A stretch of 64,000 bases of DNA from NCBI GenBank assembly GCA_022511345.1, contig JAFLRR010000001.1, positions 62,001 through 126,000 on the forward strand. Reading direction: 5' to 3'. Numbering within the stretch: the stretch's first letter is position 1; every line of letters begins with the position of its first letter. This DNA comes from Alistipes sp. (GTDB taxonomy: Bacteria; Bacteroidota; Bacteroidia; Bacteroidales; Rikenellaceae). Positions 1-10,930 of this stretch are shown piece by piece. The notes beneath the pieces were generated by a model. It was not told where the DNA came from and did not search any database. It saw only the letters and a program-made list of their open reading frames with translations. Made by a program: the position numbers and the translations under genes.

Positions 1-162
1 TTCTCGCTGGCGTTCGTCTGCATCGGTCTTGACACCCGCCTGAAGGATATCATCTCGAAGGAGAACCGCCGTTCGCTCTGGGCCTTCGTAGCGGCACAAA
101 CCTTCAACATCATCTTCACGCTGGTGGTTGCAGTGATACTCTTCGGATTCCTGAAGCACTAA
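1..162 (+). CDS. C-terminal end of a YeiH-like putative sulfate exporter (5' end outside window)
   Basis: The window opens in frame and reads 53 residues to a TAA stop. The fragment has a loop motif of the form FVCIGLDTR followed by one hydrophobic helix (TFNIIFTLVVAVILFGF) and a short basic tail. This arrangement resembles the last helix of the YeiH/UPF0324 family of inner-membrane proteins annotated as putative sulfate exporters. Only the tail is visible, so the family call is inference from a short match and another polytopic membrane protein remains possible. A strong hairpin terminator follows closely. Confidence 0.6.
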   Translation, partial: FSLAFVCIGLDTRLKDIISKENRRSLWAFVAAQTFNIIFTLVVAVILFGFLKH

Positions 163-177
163 TATTCGACAACGCAC

Positions 178-214
178 AAAAAATGGCTGCCTCAACCAGG
201 CAGCCATTTTTTTG
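178..214. terminator. bidirectional intrinsic terminator
   Basis: A perfect hairpin (ATGGCTGCCT, loop CAACC, AGGCAGCCAT) is flanked by an A run on the left and a T run on the right. It can therefore terminate the upstream plus-strand gene and the convergent uvrC. Confidence 0.85.
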
Positions 215-284
215 TCAATTATATATTGATGCACCAGGTTCGTCGACAGCTTTAATCTCGTCGATTTTTATCCTAATCTGAAGC

Positions 285-2123
285 TCACTCTCCAGGTTCA
301 CGCTTGTCGAAAAATGAGCGGATGCGCTGCGCGCGGGCCGGGCCCACGACCTCGGCCAGCGCCTCGGTCGAAGCCGATTTGATGCCGGCCACCGAACGGA
401 ACCTCTTGAGCAGTGCGCCGATGCTCTTGGCGCCGATGCCGTCGATTTTCTCCAGCTCGCTCTGTATGAACGATTTGCTGCGCTTTTGCCGGTGAAACGA
501 TATGGCGAACCGGTGAACCTCTTCCTGAATGTGCGACAAGAGGTGAAACAGCGGCGAGGTAGCCCGCAGACCTACCAGCAGAGGCGGATAGCCCGTGTAG
601 AGCTCCGTGGTTTTGTGGCGGCTGTCCTTGGCCAGGCCGGCGATGGGTATGTCGAGTCCCAGATGCTCCAGCACCTCGTGGATTACACCCATCTGACCCT
701 TGCCGCCGTCGGCTATGATAAGGTCGGGAAGCTCCTGGCCCTCGGCCACCAGACGGCTGTAGCGGCGGTAGACAATCTCGCGCATCGAAGCGTAGTCGTC
801 GGGGCCCTCGACAGTCTTGATGTTGAAGTGGCGGTACTCCTTGCGCGAGGGCTTGCCGTTGCGGAAGACGACGCACGAAGCCACGGGATCGGCACCCTGC
901 AGGTTGGAGTTGTCGAAACACTCTATGTGCCGCGGCTGGCGGTCGAGGCCGAGTTCGCGGCGCATGGTCTCCATCAGGCGCTCGGTATGGCGTTCCGGGT
1001 TTCTGATTTCCAGATTCTTCATCTGCTCGGCGCGGTATATGCGTGCGCTCTTGCGCGAGAACTCCAGCAGGTCGGCCTTCTCGCCGCGCTGCGGCACGGT
1101 GAAGGTCACCCCGTCGAAGAGCATCGCCGCCGACGGAACGCAGGGCACGATGACCTCGCGCGCCAGCCGGCTGTCGGCCATCGAGTCCATGATATACTGA
1201 ATGGCCAGCGTAAGGGTCTGCTCCTCGGAGCTGTCGACACCGGCCGTGAGCCGCACCGTATGCACTCCGACAATCGAGCCGTGGCGTATGCGGACATAGT
1301 TGCAGTAGACCACATCGTCGTCGGGCAGCAGCGAGAAGACATCGACGTCGACAATCTTGGCGCTGACTATGACCGAGCGGCTGTGGTAGTTTTCAAGCGC
1401 CGCGAGCCGCATCTTGTACCTCTGCGCCGCCTCGAAACGCAGGTCTGCCGCGGCACGCGCCATCTCGCCCTCGAGGTATCTCTTCACGGGACGCAGGTCG
1501 CCCCGGAGCACCGACACGGCCATCTCGACCAGCGAGGCGTAATCCTCGGCCGTCTGTGCTCCGACGCAGGGACCCTTGCAGTTGCCTATGTGGTACTGCA
1601 GGCATACCCCGTAGCGGCCACGGGCTATGGCCTCGGGCGAGAGGTTGAGATTGCAGGTGCGCAGCGGGATGACCTCGCGGATGAATTCGAGCACCGTGTG
1701 CTGCATCGCCACCGACCCGTAGGGACCGAAATACTGCGAGCCGTCGCGTTCGAGCCGCCGCGTGGAGTGTATGCGCGGGAAGTTCTCGCGCCGGACGGCT
1801 ATCCACGGATAGGTCTTGTCGTCCTTGAGCAGTATGTTGTAGTGAGGCTGCAGGCTCTTGATGAGCGAGTTCTCGAGCAGCAGGGCGTCGGTCTCGCTGT
1901 CGACCACTATGTGACGCACCTCGGCTATGCGGCGCACCATCACGCGCACCTTGGCGCTGTGCTCGCGCGAATTGACGAAATAGGAGCTCACGCGCCGGCG
2001 CAGGTTTTTGGCCTTGCCGACATAGATCACCGTACCGGTTCTATCGAGGAACCGGTAGACTCCGGGAGATGTCGGCAGAGCCGCCGCCTGTTCCCTGGGT
2101 GTGAGCCTGGTTTCATCTGACAT
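285..2123 (-). CDS. uvrC: excinuclease ABC subunit C
   Basis: UvrC makes the dual incisions around bulky DNA lesions in nucleotide excision repair after UvrAB has marked the site. The 612-residue protein has the family's normal length and order. A GIY-YIG nuclease domain sits at about 15-95 (GVYRF, then VIYVGKAKNLRRRV). A UVR motif lies around 205-245, the RNase H-like second nuclease around 390-530 (ECFDNSNLQG, IADGGKGQ), and C-terminal helix-hairpin-helix motifs around 550-605 (IDGIGAKSIGALLKRF). It is transcribed alone, convergent with the preceding gene and divergent from the frd operon. A TACCTTTG -7-like box (2135-2128) lies only a few bases upstream of the ATG, so the transcript may be nearly leaderless. 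Confidence 0.97.
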   Translation of the reverse strand: MSDETRLTPREQAAALPTSPGVYRFLDRTGTVIYVGKAKNLRRRVSSYFVNSREHSAKVRVMVRRIAEVRHIVVDSETDALLLENSLIKSLQPHYNILLKDDKTYPWIAVRRENFPRIHSTRRLERDGSQYFGPYGSVAMQHTVLEFIREVIPLRTCNLNLSPEAIARGRYGVCLQYHIGNCKGPCVGAQTAEDYASLVEMAVSVLRGDLRPVKRYLEGEMARAAADLRFEAAQRYKMRLAALENYHSRSVIVSAKIVDVDVFSLLPDDDVVYCNYVRIRHGSIVGVHTVRLTAGVDSSEEQTLTLAIQYIMDSMADSRLAREVIVPCVPSAAMLFDGVTFTVPQRGEKADLLEFSRKSARIYRAEQMKNLEIRNPERHTERLMETMRRELGLDRQPRHIECFDNSNLQGADPVASCVVFRNGKPSRKEYRHFNIKTVEGPDDYASMREIVYRRYSRLVAEGQELPDLIIADGGKGQMGVIHEVLEHLGLDIPIAGLAKDSRHKTTELYTGYPPLLVGLRATSPLFHLLSHIQEEVHRFAISFHRQKRSKSFIQSELEKIDGIGAKSIGALLKRFRSVAGIKSASTEALAEVVGPARAQRIRSFFDKREPGE

Positions 2124-2185
2124 GACGCAAAGGTAGCGAAACGGGTGGAATAAATCCGAATTTTGGGTTCTGAATTTTGAATTTC

Positions 2186-2216
2186 TTTGTTATTCCGCAA
2201 ACAATAGTTATCTTTG
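2186..2216 (+). promoter_or_regulatory. promoter of the frdCAB operon
   Basis: A Bacteroidetes-type promoter: -33 TTTG at 2186-2189, 19-nt spacer, -7 TATCTTTG at 2209-2216. It implies a leader of about 110 nt before the first gene. Confidence 0.8.
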
Positions 2217-2335
2217 TACCGCAAGCCTCGCGCGCAAAAGCGCCGCTGAGGCCATTCAGCCGCCCGAAAAGCTCGGCCCGAAGGCGGCGCTGAAAGATGT
2301 AGAAATTCATTAACACACACAAATTTTGACTTCTT

Positions 2336-3034
2336 ATGGGTTGTTTTTTATGTAACTCGTCCCTCGGAAAGAAACTCGTGATGAGCATCTCGGGATGCTT
2401 CCTGGTGCTCTTCATCCTCTTCCACATGGCGATGAACCTCACGGCCTTATTCTCGGCCGAGGGCTATGACATGATTTGCAAATTTTTGGGTGCCAACTGG
2501 TATGCGCTCGCAGGAACGGCCGTGCTGGCTGCCGGCGTGGTGGTGCATATCGTCTATGCATTCATCCTCACGCTGAACAACTACCGCGCACGCGGCAAGC
2601 AGCGCTACGAGGTCACGGTAACCGAAAAGGGCGTGTCGTGGGCTTCGAAGAACATGCTGGCCCTGGGCGTGATAATCGTCCTCGGACTGCTGCTGCACCT
2701 GTTCAACTTCTGGGCCAAGATGCAGCTGGTGGAGGTTCTGGGCGGACACCGCAACTCGCTGGGCCTCTCGCCCACCGACGGCGCGGCGCTTATTGCCTAC
2801 ACATTCTCGCAGTGGTACTATGTGGTGCTCTACCTCATCTGGTTCGCGGCGCTGTGGTTCCACCTGACGCACGGCGTGTGGTCGATGTTCCAGACCGTGG
2901 GTTGGGCAAACGACACGTGGTATCCCCGTCTGAAGTGCCTGGGCAACATCGTCGCGACGCTCGTATTCCTCGGCTTCGCATCGGTAGTGGTGGTCTACTT
3001 CGTCAAGTCGCTCTGCTGCGGCGCATGCTGCTGA
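2336..3034 (+). CDS. frdC: fumarate reductase/succinate dehydrogenase cytochrome b subunit
   Basis: This is the membrane anchor that carries heme b and passes electrons between quinone and the FrdAB catalytic subunits. The 232-residue protein has five predicted hydrophobic segments (about 15-35, 55-78, 100-122, 150-170, 195-217). Its histidines lie inside or next to membrane helices (H30, H70, the LLLHLF histidine, and the WFHLTHG pair), as expected for di-heme, single-subunit Bacteroidetes anchors. It is first in a three-gene operon, 36 nt ahead of the flavoprotein. In gut Bacteroidales this complex usually runs as fumarate reductase during succinate/propionate fermentation. The sequence alone does not give direction, and sdhC is an equally valid name. 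Confidence 0.93.
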   Translation: MGCFLCNSSLGKKLVMSISGCFLVLFILFHMAMNLTALFSAEGYDMICKFLGANWYALAGTAVLAAGVVVHIVYAFILTLNNYRARGKQRYEVTVTEKGVSWASKNMLALGVIIVLGLLLHLFNFWAKMQLVEVLGGHRNSLGLSPTDGAALIAYTFSQWYYVVLYLIWFAALWFHLTHGVWSMFQTVGWANDTWYPRLKCLGNIVATLVFLGFASVVVVYFVKSLCCGACC

Positions 3035-3070
3035 CTGTAGCTAACGTATAATCAAGAAAAAAGAAAGCAT

Positions 3071-5017
<1,947 letters not shown>

Positions 5018-5045
5018 TGACGTTCAACTTTAACCGATTGGAACA

Positions 5046-5789
5046 ATGAATTTCAAATTAAAGATATGGCGTCAGAAGAACGCCAAGGCAACGGGTAAGT
5101 TCGAGACCTACACCGTCGAGAACATATCCTCGGACACCTCCTTTCTGGAGATGCTCGACATCCTGAACAACAACCTCATCCACGAAGGCAAAGAACCCGT
5201 GGCTTTCGACCACGACTGCCGCGAGGGTATCTGCGGCATGTGCTCGTTGCACATCGACGGACATGCGCACGGCCCTCACCAGAAGGTCACCACGTGCCAG
5301 ATTTACATGCGTCAGTTCGCTGACGGGGCAACGATTACCATCGAGCCGTGGCGTTCGGCTGCATTCCCCGTAATCAAGGACCTTGTCGTCAACCGCGGCG
5401 CCTATGACCAGATTCTGCAGGCCGGAGGCTTCATCTCGGTGCGCACCAACTCGGTGCCCGACGGCAATGCGATTCCCATTCCGAAGGCCGATGCCGACGA
5501 GTCGATGGACGCTGCGGCGTGCGTGGGCTGCGGTGCTTGCGCTGCCACCTGCAAGAACGGCTCGGCGATGCTGTTCGTGGCTGCGCGCGTGTCGTCGCTG
5601 GCCAAGCTGCCCCAGGGCCGCGTGGAGGGTGCTCGCCGTGCGAAGGCTATGGTTGCGAAGATGGACGAGCTGGGCTTCGGCAACTGCACCAACACGGGTG
5701 CATGTCAGGCAGAGTGCCCCAAAGGCATCTCCATTGCGCATATCGCGAGATTAAACCGCGAGTTCCTCGCTGCGAAGTTGAAGGACTAA
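5046..5789 (+). CDS. frdB: fumarate reductase/succinate dehydrogenase iron-sulfur subunit
   Basis: This subunit relays electrons between the membrane cytochrome and the flavoprotein. The 247-residue protein shows the plant-ferredoxin [2Fe-2S] motif C58-C63-C66 (CREGICGMC). In the C-terminal half it has cysteine groups typical of the [4Fe-4S] and [3Fe-4S] centres ([11 protein letters not shown], then [11 protein letters not shown]). It is the last gene of the operon, 28 nt after frdA, and is followed at once by an intrinsic terminator. Confidence 0.97.
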   Translation: MNFKLKIWRQKNAKATGKFETYTVENISSDTSFLEMLDILNNNLIHEGKEPVAFDHDCREGICGMCSLHIDGHAHGPHQKVTTCQIYMRQFADGATITIEPWRSAAFPVIKDLVVNRGAYDQILQAGGFISVRTNSVPDGNAIPIPKADADESMDAAACVGCGACAATCKNGSAMLFVAARVSSLAKLPQGRVEGARRAKAMVAKMDELGFGNCTNTGACQAECPKGISIAHIARLNREFLAAKLKD

Positions 5790-5812
5790 ACTGTTCTACA
5801 TACCATTAATTT

Positions 5813-5841
5813 GAGGGGCGGAATATCCGCTCCTCATTTTT
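5813..5841 (+). terminator. intrinsic terminator of frdCAB
   Basis: Ten-base-pair stem (GAGGGGCGGA with TCCGCTCCTC, one G-U pair), three-nt loop, then five T. It ends only 9 nt before the next start codon, so the following gene could receive read-through. Confidence 0.8.
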
Positions 5842-5850
5842 CACTCTATT

Positions 5851-6438
5851 ATGGAAAATATTACGGATATATCCGCCGCGACCGAACAGCGCGCACGCAA
5901 ATTGCTGGACGACAGCAATATCATACGCATTTGGGAGGATGCAGGTGCCGAAGTCAACATCGTGGGTTCGCTGGCGATGGGGCTGATGATGAAACACCGC
6001 GACATCGACCTGCACATCTACACCGACCGATTGGACCCTGCGGCCGATTTCGCTGCGATGGCCCGTCTGGCGGCCAATCCGGCAGTGGAGCGGGTGACGT
6101 TCGCCAACCTTGCGGCGACGGAGGAGGAGTGCATCGAGTGGCACGCATGGCTGCGCGACGAACGCGGCGACGAGTGGCAGCTGGACATGATACATATCCG
6201 CCGCGGGTCGCGTTATGACGGTTATTTCGAACGCATGGCCGAACGGATCCAGGCGGTAATGACGCCCGAGCAGCGGGAGACTATATTGCGGTTGAAGTCC
6301 GAGACGCCCGACACGGAGCATATTGCGGGCGTGGAGTACTATATGGCTGTGATTCGCGACGGCATCCGCACCTGTCGGGATTTTCTTCGCTGGCGTGCCG
6401 CCCACCCCTTCGACGGCATCATCGACTGGCTGCCGTAA
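5851..6438 (+). CDS. nucleotidyltransferase-fold protein of unknown substrate
   Basis: A 195-residue soluble protein. Near residue 38 it has the pattern GSLAMGL followed by RDIDLHIYT. The G-S motif followed by D-x-D is the signature of the DNA polymerase beta-like nucleotidyltransferase fold, with the two aspartates expected to bind metal. A second acidic strand (WQLDMIHI) could supply the third carboxylate. No partner domain (HEPN, antitoxin or aminoglycoside-modifying) is visible and neighbours give no substrate. A toxin/antitoxin-type minimal nucleotidyltransferase or a small-molecule transferase are both possible. The start follows the frd terminator directly. Confidence 0.6.
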   Translation: MENITDISAATEQRARKLLDDSNIIRIWEDAGAEVNIVGSLAMGLMMKHRDIDLHIYTDRLDPAADFAAMARLAANPAVERVTFANLAATEEECIEWHAWLRDERGDEWQLDMIHIRRGSRYDGYFERMAERIQAVMTPEQRETILRLKSETPDTEHIAGVEYYMAVIRDGIRTCRDFLRWRAAHPFDGIIDWLP

Positions 6439-6522
6439 AGGCTGTTTTTCTATTGTAGGCGCATAGCTGTCCCGAAACCGAACCAACGGCGAGGTGCGGT
6501 TAAACAAATGTGTCATTGCGAG

Positions 6523-6545
6523 GCGTCGTCGTAACGACGCTTTTT
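6523..6545 (+). terminator. intrinsic terminator
   Basis: Perfect seven-base-pair stem GCGTCGT/ACGACGC with four-nt loop, followed by five T. Confidence 0.65.
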
Positions 6546-6621
6546 CTACGACCCGCATGCCTCAAAAGGTCTGCACGAGCAAAAATCTCGTTTTTTTGCA
6601 CATGCGTTACATTATTTTTCA

Positions 6622-6629
6622 TATATTTG
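6622..6629 (+). promoter_or_regulatory. -7 promoter element for the downstream membrane protein
   Basis: TATATTTG fits TAnnTTTG. The nearest TTTG (6595-6598) is 23 nt upstream, longer than the preferred 19-21, so only the -7 element is well supported. Confidence 0.5.
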
Positions 6630-6744
6630 TACTGATGCTGAATAGATTCGGCACGACCAACAAAAACAAAGAAACGGCGCCGGTTTCTTAAATACAACCC
6701 GCGGTCAAGGGCGCAGGCCGCAGTAAAACTTAAATTTTACTATT

Positions 6745-7347
6745 ATGGATGCACTAAACTGGAAATTAACCACCAAGAAAATCTATCAGGGCGTACTGCT
6801 CTTTTCGCTCTGCGGCGTGGCAAAGCAGGTGCTGGCTCCGTTCCTGACCGCCAACGCAGTTGCAGCGTTTGCCAACGGTAGCTCGAGCAGCTCGTCTCTG
6901 ACCATGGTCAACGCTCTGCTGACGATTGCCATCATCGCAGGTTATGTCCTCTTCTTCCTCGGAATCCAGGGATTCCAGAACGTTACCGAGCAGAACGATG
7001 TTCCCCACGTCAAGAGGCTCTACGTCGCTACCATCCTGCTCATCATCTCCTACGTGCTGAGCTTCATACCCATCATCAACTTCATCTGCTGGATTCTGAA
7101 CCTCGTAGCATTCATCTTAATGCTTCTGGCATATTCGGCACTGAAGAAGTCGCCGACCTTCCCCGCGCTGGCTCGCAAGGGTGCTTCGCTGCTCTTCATC
7201 GCCATGATTCTCGACATCGTGGCTGCCGTATTCGGTCTCATTCCCCTCTTGGGTCTGATTGTGAAGGTTCCCTTAGACATCGTAGCCTTCGTCCTCGTAC
7301 TGATCGGCTGGAAGAGAATATCCGACGCAGACGTGAACGAGAAGTAG
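6745..7347 (+). CDS. hypothetical integral membrane protein
   Basis: Not recognised as a named family. The 200-residue protein has about five hydrophobic segments: 15-40, 53-77, 91-120 (possibly two passes), 145-165 and 170-192. There is a serine run (GSSSSSSL) between the first two. It ends in a short charged tail. It has its own promoter and a strong terminator, so it is a single-gene unit. No catalytic or transporter motif is visible. Confidence 0.75.
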   Translation: MDALNWKLTTKKIYQGVLLFSLCGVAKQVLAPFLTANAVAAFANGSSSSSSLTMVNALLTIAIIAGYVLFFLGIQGFQNVTEQNDVPHVKRLYVATILLIISYVLSFIPIINFICWILNLVAFILMLLAYSALKKSPTFPALARKGASLLFIAMILDIVAAVFGLIPLLGLIVKVPLDIVAFVLVLIGWKRISDADVNEK

Positions 7348-7373
7348 CATCTGCCCGTTAACACTCAAAAGAA

Positions 7374-7398
7374 AAGGCCCGCCTTGTTGGCGGGCCTT
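7374..7398. terminator. terminator shared by convergent genes
   Basis: Perfect ten-base-pair hairpin AAGGCCCGCC/GGCGGGCCTT with loop TTGTT. It ends the membrane-protein transcript on plus and the long polysaccharide locus on minus, where AAAAG on the far side gives CTTTT. Confidence 0.8.
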
Positions 7399-7420
7399 GT
7401 TTATTTGGGACACATGCCGC

Positions 7421-8593
7421 TTAAAGGTCGAAGTGCAGCAGGGTCATATACGACGACTTGCCGTCGCGGAAACCTATCCGGTGTGCAGCCTCGACCCACT
7501 CCGCACGGCCGACAGCGGTGCCTGCCTCGCGCAGCAGAACCGCCGCACGCGGAGTCTCGAAAGGCTTGATCTGCGTGTGGGGCCAAGCCGAAGGATTCTC
7601 GTAATAGGGCAGCAGATACTCCACGGCACGCTGCGCCTCAGGCATGGTCCAGATGTCTATGCCCGAAGCAAGGGTCACATTGCGGACAATCGAGAATGCC
7701 TCGAGCGCAAAGGTCGAATAGTGGAGCGAGAGAGTGCGCGCCAGCTCCTCGGGCAGCGACCCGTCCTCGGCCACCTGCTTCGCGAAGCGGGGCATGAACG
7801 ACTCCTCGGCAATCTCCCGCACGCGACCGTCCAGACCCGCCGCACGGGCCGTCATGACACGCACGGCATCGTACCACAGGCCATGGTTGTTCGGAGCGTG
7901 CAGCTCCTTGAGTCCGTTGACGCTGTGCTCGAGCCAGTAGAGGAAGGCTGCCGACCACTCGCGCAGCGCAGCAGCGTCGGCTTCGCTCCACGCGGGCGAC
8001 GAGGCGATGAGCTGAGCCGAGTTGAGCGCATAGCACATGCGGCGGGCGTCGATGATACCCGTGCCGCGGATGATTGCGCGGCCGCGGATGAGCTGCGAGT
8101 ATGTCATGTTGGGATTCATGCCCTTCTCGGGGTCGAGAAACCACGTGCGCAGCAGCTCGGCGCACTTGGCTGCATAGCGCTCGTCGCCCGTCAGGCGGTA
8201 GAGCACGGCCAGCGTGCGGGTGTACTCGCCCAGACGGTCGCCGTTCTCGCGCTCGGGATAGTCGTAGACCTCGGGGTTGCGCTCGCCGTCGCGGCGGATG
8301 TAAGGCAGACCGTCGGGCTGCTCGGGATCGGGCCACCAGTAAGGCGAGAGGGTCATATAGTCGCGGCTGTCGTTGCTCGGAGGCAGCATGCTCTTGGCCG
8401 TGACGGTCAGAGGCTCCATCGTCAGCAGCTTCTCGGCCGCCGCCTCAACACGGCTGACAGCCGCTGCGGCACGCTCGTCGCCGGCCTTCAGGGCCTCAGC
8501 TACATTGTCGAGCAGGCGGCTGTCGAATATATATTGTGCCGAGGCGGGTGCAAGAGTTGCAGCTGCCAGGATAAGTGAAAACAGATATCTCAT
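7421..8593 (-). CDS. alginate lyase family protein (PF05426-like, PL38-type candidate)
   Basis: A secreted polysaccharide lyase predicted to cleave glycosidic bonds next to uronic acids by beta-elimination. From the chosen start there are 390 residues beginning with a signal peptide that ends near PASAQ; an upstream Met would put 15 non-signal-like residues in front. The protein is an all-alpha toroid type with the family patterns SPYWWPDP, GLPYIRRDG and HAPNNHGLWYD, where the Asn-His pair is the likely catalytic region. PL38 enzymes of this fold occur with PL6 and PL17 in Bacteroides alginate loci, which matches the neighbours. It is the last gene of the locus, before the terminator. Alternative substrates such as glucuronan cannot be excluded. 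Confidence 0.82.
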   Translation of the reverse strand: MRYLFSLILAAATLAPASAQYIFDSRLLDNVAEALKAGDERAAAAVSRVEAAAEKLLTMEPLTVTAKSMLPPSNDSRDYMTLSPYWWPDPEQPDGLPYIRRDGERNPEVYDYPERENGDRLGEYTRTLAVLYRLTGDERYAAKCAELLRTWFLDPEKGMNPNMTYSQLIRGRAIIRGTGIIDARRMCYALNSAQLIASSPAWSEADAAALREWSAAFLYWLEHSVNGLKELHAPNNHGLWYDAVRVMTARAAGLDGRVREIAEESFMPRFAKQVAEDGSLPEELARTLSLHYSTFALEAFSIVRNVTLASGIDIWTMPEAQRAVEYLLPYYENPSAWPHTQIKPFETPRAAVLLREAGTAVGRAEWVEAAHRIGFRDGKSSYMTLLHFDL

Positions 8594-8671
8594 ATATTTC
8601 AGGGTATAAAGCGGGCGGACAGCATCCGTTGCCGGCAAGACCGTCCGCCCGATTGAAAAACATCGTTTAAG

Positions 8672-9424
8672 TTACGAGAAGAGCGTACCGCCGTTGATGT
8701 CGATGTTGGTACCGGTCAGGTAGCTCGACTCGTCGCTTGCCAGGTAGCAAACCAGGTCGGCGACCTCCGAAGCCTCGCCCTCGCGACGCAGCGGAGCCGT
8801 GTTGTGGAGGTTCTGACGAGCCTCGGGCTTGGTGAAGCGGTCGTGGAACGAGGTGTTGATCATACCCGGAGCCAGCGCATTCACGCGGATGCCCTGCGGG
8901 CCGAGCTCCTTGGCCATGGCGCGCGTGTGGCACATCACGGCAGCCTTGGCCGTAGCGTAAATCGAAGCGCCAGGACCGCCGCCGTCGCGTGCTGCCTGCG
9001 ACGAGAAGTTGATAATCGAACCTCCGTGAGGCATCATGGGAACCACCTCGCGGGTGCAGAGGAATACCGAACGCATGTTGACGTCCATCAGGAAGTCGTA
9101 CCACGCCTCGTCCTGCTCGGTGATGAGCTTGCGGCCCACGATACCGCCCACGACGTTGACAAGTATATCGACCTTGCCGCCGAATGCTTCGCCGGCAGCT
9201 GCGAACAGACGCTTCACGTCGGCAGCCTTGGTCATGTCGCCCTGCACGGCGATAGCCTCGCCGCCGGCCGACCTGATAATCTCGAGAGTCTTCTCGGCAT
9301 CGTCGGGGTTGTCGAAATAGTTCAGGCAAACCTTGGCGCCCTCGGCAGCCAGTTTAACCGATATGGCGCGACCCAGGTCGCGTGCGCCGCCGGTAACGAC
9401 GGCCGTTTTTCCAGTAAGTTTCAT
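8672..9424 (-). CDS. SDR family oxidoreductase, candidate 4-deoxy-L-erythro-5-hexoseulose uronate (DEH) reductase
   Basis: A 250-residue short-chain dehydrogenase with the N-terminal cofactor motif TGGARDLG. The strand motif NVVGG replaces the usual NNAG. The catalytic Ser (FSSQ) precedes the Tyr-x-x-x-Lys pair in SIYATAKAA. In alginate catabolism an SDR reduces DEH to 2-keto-3-deoxygluconate. This gene sits with KdgF, the transporter and the lyases, so that role is inferred from context. The general family call is firm and the substrate is not visible in sequence. It differs from the kduD-like SDR at 48.2 kb, so the window holds two uronate-type reductases. Confidence 0.88.
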   Translation of the reverse strand: MKLTGKTAVVTGGARDLGRAISVKLAAEGAKVCLNYFDNPDDAEKTLEIIRSAGGEAIAVQGDMTKAADVKRLFAAAGEAFGGKVDILVNVVGGIVGRKLITEQDEAWYDFLMDVNMRSVFLCTREVVPMMPHGGSIINFSSQAARDGGGPGASIYATAKAAVMCHTRAMAKELGPQGIRVNALAPGMINTSFHDRFTKPEARQNLHNTAPLRREGEASEVADLVCYLASDESSYLTGTNIDINGGTLFS

Positions 9425-9458
9425 AGTTATTTCGTTTGTTTAAGTTTGTAAATGTCGG

Positions 9459-10910
9459 TTATTTGTTCTGCTGCTCAATCCGGCCGCCGAACAGGAAGAT
9501 GCTCGCCAGACTCGCGGGTACCAGCGCGGCGCCCAGCACGAAGAACATGGTCCAGTCGCCGCTCTGCGTGAGATAGGGAATGAACAGAATCGAGATGATG
9601 GTTCCGGCCACCGCGGCAGCTCCGCCCAGTCCGGCCAGCGAGCCGACCGCCTTGCCGGTCTGAAGGTCGCTGGCAAGGGTCTGGATGTTGGTCATGACGA
9701 ACTGGTAGCCGCCGAGAATGAAGGCCATCATAATCACCGCCGTTGCAGGCGACGAAGCCATGGCGGCCAGCACCATGCCCGGGATTATGACGCATCCGCC
9801 GGTAACCATCGCAGCCTTGCGTGCGAAGTTAACGCTTTTGCCGCGATTTATCAACAGACCCGAGAACCAGCCGCCGGCCACCGAGCCGATGGCCGCACCC
9901 ACGTAGGGCACCCATGCCGACATGGCAATCTGCTTGATATCCAGGCCGAAGACCTCGATAAGATATATCGGCAGCCAGGTCACGAACATCCACCATATGG
10001 GGTCGAGGAAGAAGCGTCCGAGGATGACGGCGTAGTTCTTGCGCTCGCCAAGAAGCGTACCCCACGACTTGGCCGTATCGCACGACACGCGGCACTCGGG
10101 CTGACCCGTAAGGATATATTCGCGCTCCTCGTCGGTAATCCACGGGTGCTCCTTGGGACCCTTCTTGTTGATTATAAGCCACGGAATCACCCACAGAATG
10201 CCCAGCGAGCCGACAACCACGAAGGTCACGCGCCAGCCGAAGGCCAGAAAGAGCATCGGGATGAGTATCGGCGCGATGACCGAGCCGGCCGACGCCGCAG
10301 CGCCGAAGATGCCCTGAGCCAGTGCGCGCTCCTTCTGCGGGAACCACTCGGCATTGGATTTGGTCGTTCCGGGCCACGGACCAGCCTCGCCCAGACCCAG
10401 CATCACGCGGAAGAAGGTGAGTGACTTGAGTCCCGCAGCCAGCGAAGCCAGCGCATCGGCACCTCCCCACAGCAGAGCCGAAAGGGTGAAGCCGCGGCGG
10501 GTGCCTATCTTGTCGTAGATTTTACCCGAAACCAGCTGGCTGATGCCGTAGGCCACCATGAAGAACATGGTGATGACGGCCAGCAGGCTCTTGGCCTGAC
10601 GCTGCTGCTCCTCCAGGGGAGCCTTGACGTCAATGAGACCCAAATCCTTGGCAATACCGCCGTGCACGATGTACTCGGCCGAACCGTCGGGCTGAATGGT
10701 CACCTCGTCGGCCGGCATCGACACCTGACCCGACTCGGTGTTGAAGACATAACAGCCCGCATCCTCGTCGAAGGTGTAGTCGCCCGGGGCGCATGCCACC
10801 TTGGTGTTGGCCACCCACATGTAGTTGAGCGTACCACGGTCCAGATAGTTGATGATTGTCACAAGCGCTATGAGCGTCAGGACAATCCAGCGCAATCCTT
10901 TAATTTTCAT
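9459..10910 (-). CDS. MFS transporter, uronate/hexuronate type (ACS family)
   Basis: A 483-residue inner-membrane symporter. It has the ACS/ExuT-like features NYLDRGTLN in the first helix, the loop motif KIYDKIGTRRGF, and GLGEAGPWPGTTKSNAEWFP in helix 4. Members of this family import hexuronates and related sugar acids, which suits import of unsaturated or linearised alginate monomers. It is unusual in having a loop of about 75 residues (31-107) between helices 1 and 2, with two cysteines (C40, C53) and many acidic residues. The family loop is much shorter. It lies between the SDR reductase and kdgF in the same orientation. Confidence 0.88.
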   Translation of the reverse strand: MKIKGLRWIVLTLIALVTIINYLDRGTLNYMWVANTKVACAPGDYTFDEDAGCYVFNTESGQVSMPADEVTIQPDGSAEYIVHGGIAKDLGLIDVKAPLEEQQRQAKSLLAVITMFFMVAYGISQLVSGKIYDKIGTRRGFTLSALLWGGADALASLAAGLKSLTFFRVMLGLGEAGPWPGTTKSNAEWFPQKERALAQGIFGAAASAGSVIAPILIPMLFLAFGWRVTFVVVGSLGILWVIPWLIINKKGPKEHPWITDEEREYILTGQPECRVSCDTAKSWGTLLGERKNYAVILGRFFLDPIWWMFVTWLPIYLIEVFGLDIKQIAMSAWVPYVGAAIGSVAGGWFSGLLINRGKSVNFARKAAMVTGGCVIIPGMVLAAMASSPATAVIMMAFILGGYQFVMTNIQTLASDLQTGKAVGSLAGLGGAAAVAGTIISILFIPYLTQSGDWTMFFVLGAALVPASLASIFLFGGRIEQQNK

Positions 10911-10930
10911 AGCAGCACCGTTTTAGTCGA

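Larger units (their letters stand above)
6439..6744. other. intergenic region with a terminator and a promoter
   Basis: No convincing coding sequence. It holds a hairpin with T run (6523-6545), a -7 box TATATTTG at 6622-6629, and a leader of about 110 nt before the next gene. Short open frames here have no recognisable content. Confidence 0.7.

Noticed and set aside
6494..6697. Two short opposed frames of about 65 codons
   Set aside because: They span a terminator and a promoter and have no recognisable content.
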